Below are positions 1-10,007 of a stretch of DNA of 64,000 nt, piece after piece. The notes below the pieces were generated by a model, which worked only from the letters and a program-made list of their open reading frames with translations, did not search any database and was not told where the DNA came from. Positions within the stretch are counted from its first letter, which is position 1; each line of letters starts with the position of its first letter. Source of the stretch: Adiantum capillus-veneris (taxonomy: Eukaryota > Streptophyta > Polypodiopsida > Polypodiales > Pteridaceae); NCBI GenBank assembly GCA_014529385.2, contig CM043962.1, positions 39,614,098 through 39,678,097 on the forward strand, written 5' to 3'. A program made the translations under genes and the position numbers.

Positions 1-3000
1 TTTGCGGTAGAGGCCCACCACTTGTCCAACATACTATCCATGGTGTTATGGAGGTTTTAGCCCAAGGTTGTTTGAAGGTCCACCACCTGTTCAAGCTAGC
101 TCCATGGAAATAGGTTATCTCTATTGTTTCAAGGTCAATGTTTGAATGGAGTGTAGCTACTTTGTTTACTAAGCATGGATGGTTTGGGAAAGAGGTCCAC
201 CACTTGTCCAACCTACTATCCATTTTGTCGTGGAGGCTTTAGCACAAGGTGGTTTCAAGCTAGTTCTATTGAAAGAAGTTGTCTCTATTATTTGAAGGTC
301 AATGTGTGAATGGAGTGTAACTACTATGTTTATTACCATTCATAGTATGGGGTAGAGGTCCACCACTTGTCCAACCTAGTATTCATTGTGTTATGGAGGT
401 TTTAGCCCAGGGTGGTGTGAAGGTGGCCCACCTGTTCAAGCTCTCTCTATTTTTTCAAGAATAATATGTGAATGGAGTGTAAATACTATCTCTATTACCA
501 TGGATGGTTTGGGACATAGGTCCACCACTTGTACAACCTACTATCCCTTGTGTTGTGGTGGGTTTAGCCCAAGGTGGTTTGAAGGTCCACCATCTATCCA
601 AGCTAGAACTATTCAATAGTCCTAGCTCTATTATTTGAAGATCAATGCATGAAAGCAGTGTAGCTACTATGTTTACTACCATGGCTGGCCTGGGACAGAG
701 GTCCACCACTTGTCCAACCTACTATTTCTTGTGTTATAAAGGTTTTAGCCCAAGGTGGTTTGAAGGTCCACCACCTGTCCAAGCTAGATGTATTGAAAGA
801 AGCATCTACCTCTATTGTTGGAAGGTCAATATGTGAATGGAGTGTGTAATACGTTTACTACCAGGGATGGTTTGGGGTACAGGTTCACCACTTGTCCAAC
901 CTACTAGCCATTGTGTTATGCACATTTTAGCCTAGGTTTATTTGAAGGTCCACCACCTGTCCACGCTAGCTCTATTGAAAGAAGCTATCTCTATTGTTTG
1001 AAGGTCAATGTGTGAATGGAGTGTAACTACTATGTTTAGAACCATGGATGGTTTGGGTAATGGACCATCACCTATCCAACCTACTAGCCATTATATTATG
1101 CTAGTTTTATTCCTATGTGGTTTGAAGGTCAACCACCTATCCAAGCTCGCTCTATTGAATAGTCCTATCTCTACTCTGATAGCGTGGATGGTTTTGGTTA
1201 GAGGTACAACACTTTTCTAACCTACTATCCATTGTGTTATGGAAGTTTTAGCCCAAGGCGGTTTGAAGGTCCACCACTTATCCAATCTAGATCTATTGAA
1301 AGAGGCTATCTCTACTGTTTCAAGGTCAATGTGCGAATGGAGTGTAGCTACTATGTTTACTACCATGGATGGTTTCGGGTAGAGATCCACCACTTGTCCA
1401 AACTACTATTTATTGTGTTATGGAGGTTTATGTCCAAGGTGGTTTGAAGGTCCACCACCTGTCTAAGCTAGCTCTATTGAAAAAAGCTATCTCTATTGTT
1501 TGAAGGTCAATTTGTGAATGGAGTGTAGCTACTATGTTTACTACCATGGATGGCTTGGGGGAAAGGTCCACCACTTGTCCCACTTTCCATTGTGTTCTAC
1601 AGGTTTTAGCTCAGGTAGGTTTGAAGGTCCACCACCTATCCAAGCTAGATCTATTGAAAAAATCTATCTCTATTGTTTCAAAGTCAATGTGTGAAGGGAG
1701 TGTAGCTACTTTTTTTTACTACCATGGATGGTTTGGGGCAGAGGTCCACCACTTGTCCAACCTACTATCTATTGTGTTATGGAGGTTTTAGCCCAAAGTT
1801 GTTTGAAGGTTCACCAACTATCCAAGCTAGCTCTTTGAATAGTCCTACCTCTAGTCTCTTAAGATGGATGGTTTGGGGTAATATCCACCACTTGTCCAAC
1901 CTACTATCCATTGTATTATGGAGGTTTTAGCCAAAGTTTGTTTGAAGGTCCACCACCTATTCAAGCTAGATCGATTGAAATAAGTTATCTGCATTTTTTC
2001 AAGGTTAATGTGTGAATGGAGTGTAGCTACTTTGTTTACTAAACATGGATGGTTTGGGGAAGAGGACCACCACTTTTCCAACCTACCATCCATTGTGTCA
2101 TTCAAGCTTTAGCACAAGGTGGTTTCAAGCTAGCTCTATTGAAAGAAGGTATCTCTATTATTTGAAGATCAATGTGTGAATGGAGTGTAACTACTATGTT
2201 TTATTACCATGGATAGTAGGGGGTAGAGGTCCACCATTTCTCCAACCTACTATCAATTGTGTTATGGAGGTTTTAGCCCAGGGTGGTGTGAAGGTGGCCC
2301 ACCTGCTCAAGCTCTCTCTATTATTTCAAGAATAATATGTGAATGGAGTGTAAATACTATCTCTATTACCATGGATGGTTTGGGACATAGGTCCACCACT
2401 TGTCCAACCTACTATCCTTGCGTTATGGTGGGTTTAGCCGAAGGTGGTTTGAAGGTCCACCACCTATCCAAGCTAGCAATATTCAATAGTTCTATCTCTA
2501 TTGTTTGAAGATCAATGTGTGAATGGAGTGTAGCTACTATGTTTACTACCATTGCTGGTCTGGGACACAGGTCCACCACTTATCCAACCTACTATCCCTT
2601 GTCTTATAAAGTTTTTAGCCCAAGGTGGTTTAAAGCTCTACCAGCTGTCCAAGCTAGCCCTATTGAAAGAATCTATCTCTATTGTTTGAAGGTCAATGTG
2701 TGAATGGAATGTATCTACTATGTGTACTACCATGGATGGTTTGGGGTAGAGGTCCCCCGCTTGTCCAACCTACTATCCATTGTGTTATGGAGGTTTTACC
2801 CCTAGGTGGTTTGAAGATCAATCTGTGAATGTAGTGTAACTACTATGTTTACTACCATGGATGGTTTGGGACAGAGGTCCACAACTTGTCCAACATACTA
2901 ACCATTTTGTTATGGAGGTTTTAGCCCAAGGTGGTCTGAAGGTCCACCACCTATCCAAGCTAGCTCTATTGAATAGTCCTATCTCTAGTCTGATCATGTT

Positions 3001-5172
3001 GATGGTTTGGGGTAGAGATCTAACACTTGTCCAACCTACTATCCATTGTGTTATTGAGGTTTTAGCCCAAGATGGTTTGAAGGTCCACCATCTATCCAAG
3101 CTAACTCTATTGAAATAAGCTATCTCTATTGTTTGAAGGTCAATGTGTGAATGGAGTGTAATTACTATGTTTACTACCATGGATGGTTTGGGCAAAGGAC
3201 CATCACTTGTCCAACCTACTAGCCATTATGTTATGGAGGCATAAGTCCAAGGAGTTTTGAAGGTCCACTTCCTGTCAAAGCTAGCTCTATTGAAAAAGTC
3301 TATCTCTATTGTTTGAAGGTCAATTTGTGAATGGAGTGTAGCTACTATGTTTACTACCATGGATGGTTAGAGGCAAAGGTCCACCACTTGTCCAACCTAC
3401 TTTCCATTGTGTTCTGGAGATTTTAGCCCAATTTAGTTTGAAGGTCCACCACCTATCCAAACTAGATCTATTAAACAAATCTATCTCTATTGTTTCAAAG
3501 TCACTGTGTGAATGGAGTGTAGCTATTTTGTTTCCTACCATGGCTGGTTTGGGGTAAAGGTCAACCACTTGTCCAACCTACTATCCATTGTGTTATGGAG
3601 GTTTTAGCCCAAGATTGTTTGAAGTTCCACCACCTTTCCAAGCTAGCTCTATTGAAGAAAGCTCTCTTTATTGTTTGAAGGTCAATGTGTGAATGGAGTG
3701 TAGCTACTATGTTTAGTACCATGGATGGTTTGGGTAATGGACAATCACCTTTCCAACCTACTAGCCATTGTATTATGCAGTTTTTAGCCCTATGTGGTTT
3801 GAAGGTCAACCACATATCCAAGCTCGCTCTATTGAATAGTCCTATCTCTACTCTGATAGCATGAATGGTTTTGGTTAGAGGTCCAACACTTGTCCAACCT
3901 ACTATCCATTGTGTTATGGAGGTTTTAGCCCAAGACGGTTTGAAGGTCCACCACCTATCCAAGCTAGATCCATTGAAAGAAGCTATCTCTATTGTTTGAA
4001 GGTCATTGTGTGAATGGAGTGTAGCTACTATGTTTACTACCATGGATGGTTTGGGGTAGAGATCAACCACTTTTACAACCTACAATGCATTGTGTTATGG
4101 AAGTTTAAGTCCAAGGTGGTTTGAAGGTCCACCACCCGTCTAAGCTAGCTCTATTGAAAAAAGCTATCTCTATTGTTTGAAGGTCAATTTGTGAATGGAG
4201 TGTAGCTACTATGCTTACTACCATGGATGGTTTGGGGAGCAGGTCCACCACTTGTACTACTTTCCATTGTGTTCTACAGGTTTTGGCCCAGGTTGCTTTG
4301 AAGGTCCACCACCTATCCAAGCTAGATCTATTTAACAAAGCCATCTCTATTGTTTCAAAGTCAGTGTGTGAATGGAGTGTAGCTACTTTGTTTACTACCA
4401 CGGATGGTTTCGGGCAAAGGTCCACCACTTGTCCAATCTACTATCTATTGTGTTATGGAGGTTTTAGCCCGAAGTTGTTTGAAGGTTCACCACCTATCCA
4501 AGCTAGCTCTATTGAATAGTTCTATTTCTAGTCTCATCACATGGATGGTTTGGGGTAGAGGTCCACCACTTGTCCAACCTACTATCCATTGTGTTATGGA
4601 GGTTTTAGCCCAAGGTTGTTTGAAGGTCCACCAACTGTTCAAGCTAGCTCAATTGAAATAAGTTCTCTATTGTTTCAAGGTCAATGTGTGAATGGAGTGT
4701 AGCTACTTTGTTTACTAACCATGGATGGTTTGGGGAAGAGGTCCATTACCTGTCCAACCTACTATCCATTGTGTCATGGAGGCTTTAGCACAAGGTGGTT
4801 TCAACCTAGCTCTATTGAAAGAATCTATCTCTATTATTTGAAAGTCAAATTATGTGTGAATGGAGTGTAACTACTATGTTTATTACTATGGATAGTATGG
4901 GGTAGAGGTCCATCACTTGTCCAACCTACTAACCATTGTGTTATGGAGGTTTTAGCCGAGGGTGGTGTGAAGGTGTCCAACCTACTAACCATTGTGTTAT
5001 GGAGGTTCTAGCCGAGGGTGGTGTAAAGGTGGCCCACATGTTCAAGCTATCTCTATTAGTTCAAGGTCAATATGTGAATGGAGTGTAAATACTATCTCTA
5101 TTACCATGGATGGTTTGCGACATAGGTCCACCACTTGTCCAACCTACTATCCCTTGTGTTATGGTGGGTTTA
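1..5172 (+). repeat. Satellite array 1, about 180-bp monomers
   Basis: Head-to-tail array of roughly 30 degenerate monomers. Measured from one ATGGATGGTTTGGG box to the next, intervals are mostly 178-182 bp (for example 4541 to 4721, 3179 to 3359). A short class is 140-142 bp (1043 to 1185, 2857 to 2999) and lacks the stretch between CTATTGAA and the next box. A third class is about 162 bp (175 to 338, 338 to 500). Diagnostic boxes are CCACCACTTGTCCAACC, GGAGGTTTTAGCCCAAGG and GTGAATGGAGTGTAGCTAC. Because 180 is a multiple of three, open frames of 60-170 codons run through it on both strands; I regard them as non-coding. The right end at 5172 breaks in mid-monomer into gene-derived sequence. 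The length is typical of plant satellites, but a centromeric role is not shown. Confidence 0.97.
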
Positions 5173-5810
5173 GACCAAGGTGGATCATTAACATTGCCAT
5201 CAGCAGCAACATCTGTGCTAGCATCAACTTCCATAGCATCCACAATGTCATTTGTGCATGCATCAAAACTAGCGTAGCATCAGCAATGGCATATGTGCAG
5301 GCATCAACTACCATAGCATCATCAATGGTATCTGTGCCAGATTCAACTGTGGTGGCGGTGGGTAATGTACCCTTTTCAAGTTTAGCATGGTCAACATCTG
5401 TATGCACATCATCATGCACAACCTGCACATCATCTGCATTAGGCACATTTGGAACAAATTCAGCAGTACTAGTAGGTGTGCAGGGATCAACTGTATCAAA
5501 AGACTCTCTTTTTTTGCTTGTAACCCCCGTGGAACCTTTTTTTTTTCCTGTAACCCCCCCTGGAAGCTGTAGCACCCCCTCTTGGATTCCACAGGATAAG
5601 ACTGAGCCAATGAACCTACAGACCAACTGTATCAAAAGACACTTTTTTTTTGCCTGTAACCCCCTTGGAAGCTGTAGCACCCCTTCTTGGATTCTTCATA
5701 GGATAAGACTGAGCCAGTGAACCTACAGACCCCTCATCTAGAAACCCTGAAGAGTGAGTACATCTCATGCAAGTTCCTCTTTTTTTAGCTTCTTGATTAT
5801 CTACGACAAG
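5173..5810 (-). pseudogene. Acidic 3' exon of the E1 gene, truncated
   Basis: Minus-strand coding block whose frames are rich in Asp, Val, Thr and Ala (pieces such as ESGTDTIDDAMVVDA). A plausible acceptor (TTGTCGTAG) lies near 5810, and short Lys-rich pieces (GVTGKKK) precede the acidic part. The acidic part matches 35.84-36.02 kb almost base for base over about 190 bp, so both belong to one gene family; the 36-kb copy goes on into an FCP1-like domain that is missing here. The exon is cut at 5173 by the satellite and its frame is broken. No function can be assigned to the acidic region beyond a likely disordered linker. Confidence 0.6.
5488..5732. repeat. Two-copy direct repeat inside the acidic exon
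   Basis: Two tandem copies starting with AACTGTATCAAAAGAC, at 5488 (about 137 bp) and 5625 (about 108 bp). Both run through a T-run, TGTAACCCCC, GGAAGCTGTAGCACCCC and GGATAAGACTGAGCCA to CCTACAGACC. The first copy has an internal partial triplication of the T-run/TGTAACCCCC part. The unequal lengths shift the minus-strand reading frame. Confidence 0.85.
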
Positions 5811-5849
5811 AGAAAGTAGAAACATATTACTAACATGTACATAAAATAA

Positions 5850-5985
5850 ATCAAATAGTTTGCAACTACTCGATGCAAAGAATTAAGAGACATGTCACTA
5901 ACAAATTCCAACACTTGATTCATCAATGAACATGGATACAATAGGGGTGCAATGGATTGCACATGCCTTCTAAAGACATCTTCTA
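5850..5985 (-). CDS. Possible small internal exon of the E1 gene
   Basis: Minus-strand open stretch beginning after a good acceptor (CTTCATGCAG) near 5986, with codons reading LEDVFRRHVQSI and continuing through a hydrophobic stretch. It lies between the basic exon (6014-6490) and the acidic exon. No family is recognised. The exon is supported only by the splice-like border and an open frame, so the call is tentative. Confidence 0.35.
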
Positions 5986-6013
5986 ACTGCATGAAGTTAC
6001 AAGAAAAACACAC

Positions 6014-6490
6014 TCATTGCTTTGCATTTGGTTTATTTCTCTTCCTAAATGAATCAAGAGGTATATCCATTGTGGGACTTCCACCTAAGTTCTTGGGAGT
6101 CGATTTCTTGCGCTTTGGTATTGGCTTCTTCCCCGTTGGAGGGGGTGTTGCTTTCACCGCATCTGCAACTGCTTCATCTCTAGTGTCCACATTTGGTGAT
6201 GCTTTGGCACTCAACGGAGAACGCAATAGCCTTCTTGGAGTTAGTTGTTGCTTAGGTGATTTGACTGCAGAAGACTTTGCCATCAAGATGTTTTCAACTA
6301 CTCCACGTACTGCATCCCCTACGACAGACTCTGCTTCAAGGGCTGGATGCATCCCTCATGTAGACTCCGCTTCAAGGCCTGGCTGTATCCTTGGGGTAAT
6401 CAGGCCATTCTTCCTTGTGGAATGCATCGTCTTGTTGGAGAAAGCATGCGATGATTGCTCTACAAAGCAAGCTATTTACAAAGTCTCACT
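6014..6490 (-). pseudogene. Basic, Lys/Pro-rich exon of the E1 gene
   Basis: One minus-strand frame runs from about 6490 to 6014, interrupted by a single TGA at about 6360 between two copies of a short LEAES-containing repeat. The C-terminal half is strongly basic (GKKPIPKRKKSTPK, then FRKRNKPNAKQ) and looks like a nuclear localisation or nucleic-acid-binding tail. The TGA is one transition away from CGA. A long open frame on the plus strand over the same bases is a shadow. No enzymatic domain is visible. Confidence 0.5.
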
Positions 6491-6706
6491 TGGAGTATCC
6501 CAAAATACACACATAAATACTGATTTTGGTACCTACCAGTGGCCTGCGTAGAGACTCTCTCTGTTTTTGTCCTCAATGATTCTTGTATATAGGTCTCTGC
6601 TAACGATGTCTGTACCTGCAAATGATTTCATTAAATGCAAGAGTTTAAACTACCAATGGAAAGTGGGCCTGCAATAGCAGTAATAAATAATTGACACAGT
6701 GACTAC

Positions 6707-7085
6707 CTGCACTTGATTCTTTCATCTCACTCTTCACCTTCAGACCAATCATATGCTTAGCTCTAGGGGGAACAGACATGTTCCAATCTAGTGCAACACA
6801 ATAGCCATAGTCCCTACATACATGCGCGAAGCATAGCATATGGTACACATGGGTGCAAGGCAAGGAGAATACATCCAAGCTTCTGGCATCGAACGGGAAT
6901 CCACATCCTACACAATGGTAGAACCCATTAAGTGCCACCTCGCTAATGCTCTGCTTAAAATCCACAGGAGGAAAAGGCTTCATCAAACTGGCTCCCACGT
7001 TATGTGAAGTCCTCTCCATGGTAACACAAAATTTAAAGTGCTCTGATTCCTGTGCTATGTTGGTCTCTACTTCTTCAAGTAGTGC
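6707..7085 (-). CDS. RING-like zinc-binding exon of the E1 gene
   Basis: Exon with convincing borders on the minus strand: acceptor TTTGTTTCACAG before 7085 and donor GTGCAG|GTAGTC at 6707. It encodes a Cys/His cluster reading HCVGCGFPFD, then LPCTHVYHMLCFAH, then YGYC, that is C-x2-C, C-x-H-x2-H-x2-C and a later Cys. This resembles a degenerate RING or related cross-brace zinc finger, families often found in ubiquitin ligases or protein-interaction modules. The final Cys pair of a classical RING is not clear, so ligase activity should not be assumed. It lies between the coiled-coil exon 1 and the basic exon. Confidence 0.55.
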
Positions 7086-7189
7086 CTGTGAAACAAAGAA
7101 CACAACACATCTAATTTAAGTCTCAATAACCCAACAAAAAGCATATTGTTGAAAAGAATATGCAGTGTGAATCTTATCCCTTATTTGCA

Positions 7190-7940
7190 ATACCACATAT
7201 AAGACAAGCACTTACTCTATATGCTATAAACACAAGCTTGATGTGGTATATGATATGCACTGTGCTCTATAGCACATAGCACAGTCCAAGTATAATGTGC
7301 TATAAGTGCCACATAGAGCATGCATTGTAGAATCATAGCAAAGAGATTTTTTAAAATACCAGATATAGCCCAAACATTTTCTCTATATGCTATATAGCAA
7401 AAGCTTGTTGGGTATATGATATGTAGTGGGCTATATGAGTCATAGCACAAATATTGTGCTATGTAGCACATATCACAATTAAAGATGTGCAATGTAGCAC
7501 ATAGCAAAAATAGAGATTGTGCTATATAGCACAATTCACTATTCCACACACTATTCACTATTCACATAGCACATAACCACACAGAGCACATAACATAGAA
7601 TCACACACATTCCAAATAGATGAGGGTACTATTGTGAACATGCTGCACCTAGATTGAACTATAAAGCACATAGCACATAACCACACATAGCATATAACCA
7701 CCCACTCCATGAAGATGATGGCTATGTTGTGACCATATAGCACATAGCACATAGCATGTAACCACCCACTCCATGAAGATGATGGCTATGGTGTGATGAT
7801 ATAGCACATATTTTGTGCTATATAGCACATAGCAGAAATAGAATATGCTCACACAATACATAACCATACAATCCATAACACTCTAACCACATAACCACAT
7901 GGAAGTGAACCACATACTCCAAAACAAAGTGAAGCACATG
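7190..7940. repeat. TAGCACATA minisatellite in an intron
   Basis: Degenerate short repeats of CATAGCACATA, TATATAGCAC and ACCACCCACTCCATGAAGATG (the last nearly identical at 7697 and 7765). Many units are small palindromes (GTGCTATATAGCAC). The block fills the intron between the exon ending near 7952 and the RING-like exon at 7085. Part of it (about 7560-7650) matches 33.49-33.58 kb in the same orientation, and the same type of repeat follows the transposase exon at 53.75-54.65 kb. Confidence 0.85.
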
Positions 7941-7951
7941 TAGGAGGGTAT

Positions 7952-8841
7952 GCACCTTTGCTTTAGCCACATTGGATTCTAATTCAGCAATGTTCTCTCT
8001 AGTAGTACTCGAGAACTATCCAATCAAATCAATCAGGCGTTGTCGAGCTACAGGGTCTTGCACGCAATCAATCTCCGTTTGCAACTTTATGGACAAAGTG
8101 TTTGAGCTTTGAGAACCCTCAGCCCTATGCAATTCTCTGACTTGATCCTTTACCTGCTTCTTTGCACCCTCAAGTCTTGAATTATAGTCTTGCAATCTGC
8201 CCTCTGCAATATTCTTCATTTTTGCAAGTGCCCTGCTATCCTCCTCTGCCAATTGTACCAGGCATCCTCCTCTAGGCACGCTTGAAAATGGTACAGACGT
8301 TCCTTCTATTTTCAATGATGATCTGGTAGAGGCAACAGTGGTTTTGGAACCTCTCCTCTACCACTCATCTGCTCTTCCCACCTCTTGATCTTGTTTTGCA
8401 AGTTGTGTCTTTCTTCTGAGGCTCTCATTGCCCTCTCTGCAAAGATAGCCCAAGAAATTTGATGTTTGCCAGATTCACTGCAGTTTTCCAATGCAAAGGA
8501 CTTTGCAAATTGAGTCCCTACTTCATACATGAAGGGACCCTCCTGGTAGACATCCAAGTGTCTCCACACAAGCTTTTGTAAGAACTCCGACCGAGCGTGG
8601 TACGCCTTCACTTTCTTCTGGCTACCCGGAACAGGCTTTGGGCATATAAAGACAGCTCCCATTCCTCCTCAGAGATGTCATTGTTTCTTGTCAAGCTACG
8701 CGGATCAACTCCCTCCAATGGCAATCCACGCTCCATATGAAATTCCTCAGCAAGATGACAAAACTTCGTATGCAGAGGTGGTTCGATGTTCCTAACTAGA
8801 CTGCTGCTTGCTTGAATCGGATGCTTTGAGGAAGGTGCCAT
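7952..8841 (-). pseudogene. First exon of the E1 gene, coiled-coil protein, degenerate
   Basis: Starts at ATG 8841 (MAPSSKHPIQASSS...). The frame shifts once near 8650 and again near 8345, and meets a TAG at 8016-8018. Reading past these, codons continue to a donor-like AAAGCAAAG|GTGCAT near 7952. Recognisable stretches are a helical region around EERHNLQNKIKRWEEQ and a coiled coil around AEGRLQDYNSRLEGAKKQ. The stop is one transition from CAG. No catalytic domain is seen. It is the 5' end of the accessory gene of the element, with (GA)n and the terminal motif upstream. The frame damage makes a working product from this copy unlikely. Confidence 0.55.
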
Positions 8842-9309
8842 GATGCAGTCTCAAGTGATATACCTGCACATCATCCAATGAACTCATGAGACGTGGTGTG
8901 CCCTCGCTTATCATCCCTGCTAAAAAGAAACAAGAACTTCATGGGCCTGCTCTTGTAAGCATGGCATTCAAGGTGATGTGCTATGGGATTTTTCCCAAGA
9001 TTGCATGCAGCTTGTGGACTAGCAAATTACCTCGGGAGTCTATGTCCTCTCATGCAACCATCATCAGCATTAGGTTTTTCTCGCCTCTTGTTGCAAATGA
9101 GCAAGGTGTGGCACTCATGCATCTCCAAATGCAGCTTAATGTAGCTAAATGATCCCAGGTGGGACGCGCGTGCTCAAGCATTAGAGAGTGTACATGTTCA
9201 ATGGGAGAGACATACCTCGAAGAGAAGAGGGCGGTTACTGCAATCGTCCTTGAAGCAGCCAAGCTTGCACAGTAGAAGCTCTAAGCACAGTAGACCTTGA
9301 GCACGCGCT

Positions 9310-9370
<61 letters not shown>

Positions 9371-9591
9371 GGGGGTCGGGGGGGGGGGGGGGGGGGGGGC
9401 ATGGTGTTTGAAACTGCCAACTACTCATGAAACAAAGTGGGTGTGTGAAGGCTGAATTTTTCAGTATAACATTTTTTAGAATATAAATTTGGATGTCTGA
9501 AATATGGCACCAATGACCACACCCCCAATGTCATGCTATGCTATTTAATTATATCACATATATAGCTTTCCACCTATTCATGCTTTCACCC
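8842..9591 (-). promoter_or_regulatory. 5' flank of the E1 gene
   Basis: About 750 bp between the first ATG and the element terminus. It holds a (GA)n tract and G-run (listed separately) and no supported gene; the open frames here have no recognisable content. Because the gene starts at 8841 and the element ends at 9591, the promoter should lie here. The transposase copy has the same order (ATG, (GA)n, terminus) within about 280 bp, so the CT-rich strand may be a shared 5'UTR or promoter element. This is inference. Confidence 0.4.
9311..9399. repeat. (GA)n microsatellite plus poly-G run
   Basis: An uninterrupted GA tract of about 28 units (9311-9367) is followed by a G-rich run to 9399 containing about 21 consecutive G. 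Such a run is prone to length errors and can form quadruplex DNA. On the gene strand it is CT and C-rich. Confidence 0.95.
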
Positions 9592-9595
9592 AAAA
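9570..9595 (-). mobile_element. Element terminus (TIR) and AAAA target site
   Basis: The sequence CACCTATTC ATGCTTTCACCC ends at 9591 and is followed directly by satellite starting AAAATCTCC. The other copy, at 56003-56024, reads CACCATTCT ATGCTTTCACCC and is followed by TTTTAGCCC of the satellite. Relative to transposon orientation these are the right and left ends, GGGTGAAAGCAT inverted. The satellite consensus at this point is GGGCTAAAACCTCC, so both ends abut the same AAAA, consistent with a 4-bp target duplication. Confidence 0.7.
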
Positions 9596-10007
9596 TCTCC
9601 ATAACACAATGGTTAGTAGGTTGGACAAGTGATGGACCTATGTCCCAAACCATCCATGGTAGTAAACATAGTAGCTACAATCCATACACATATTGATCTT
9701 CAAACAATAGAGATAGCTTCTTCAAAAAGAGCTAGCTTGTACAGGTGGTGGACCTTCAAAGAACCTTGGGCTAAAACCTGCATAACACAATGGTTAGTAA
9801 GTTGGACAAGTGGTGGACCTTTGCCCCAAACCATCCCTGGTAGTACTATATAGTAGACACTCCATTCACACATTGACCTTCAAACAATAGAGATAGCTAC
9901 TTTCAATAGATCTAGCTTGGACATGACCTTCAAACAATAGAGATAGCTTCTTTCTATACATATAGCTTGGACAGATGGTGTACCTCTATGAGCATAACTC
10001 AATCTAT
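9592..10007 (-). repeat. Satellite array 2 (minus orientation)
   Basis: Two to three monomers of the same satellite as array 1 but in reverse orientation, from the element terminus to about 10007 where unrelated sequence begins. Boxes CCAAACCATCC and CACAATGGTTAG(T/G)AG identify it. Confidence 0.95.

Larger units (their letters stand above)
5173..9591 (-). mobile_element. Transposon-like element copy E1 (accessory-gene end)
   Basis: Unit delimited on the right by the terminus ...ATGCTTTCACCC at 9591 and truncated on the left where satellite resumes at 5172. It contains a multi-exon minus-strand gene, an intron filled with a TAGCACATA-type minisatellite, a (GA)n tract and the terminal motif. 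The same terminus and (GA)n arrangement is found at the transposase copy near 55.75-56.02 kb, and the same acidic coding block and intron minisatellite occur at 33.4-36.05 kb. I infer that the three places are pieces of one large element family; this is not directly shown by a complete copy. Confidence 0.6.

Noticed and set aside
3561-4070. Long open frames (up to about 170 codons) in the satellite on both strands
   Set aside because: They arise because the monomer is 180 bp, a multiple of three, with few stops. Both strands and several arrays show the same, and short monomers break the frames.
5952-6551. 199-codon plus-strand frame over the E1 gene
   Set aside because: It lies antisense to the basic exon, which has better codon content and splice context.
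9198-9428. Frames with long Ser-Leu and Pro runs
   Set aside because: They are translations of the GA tract and the G-run.
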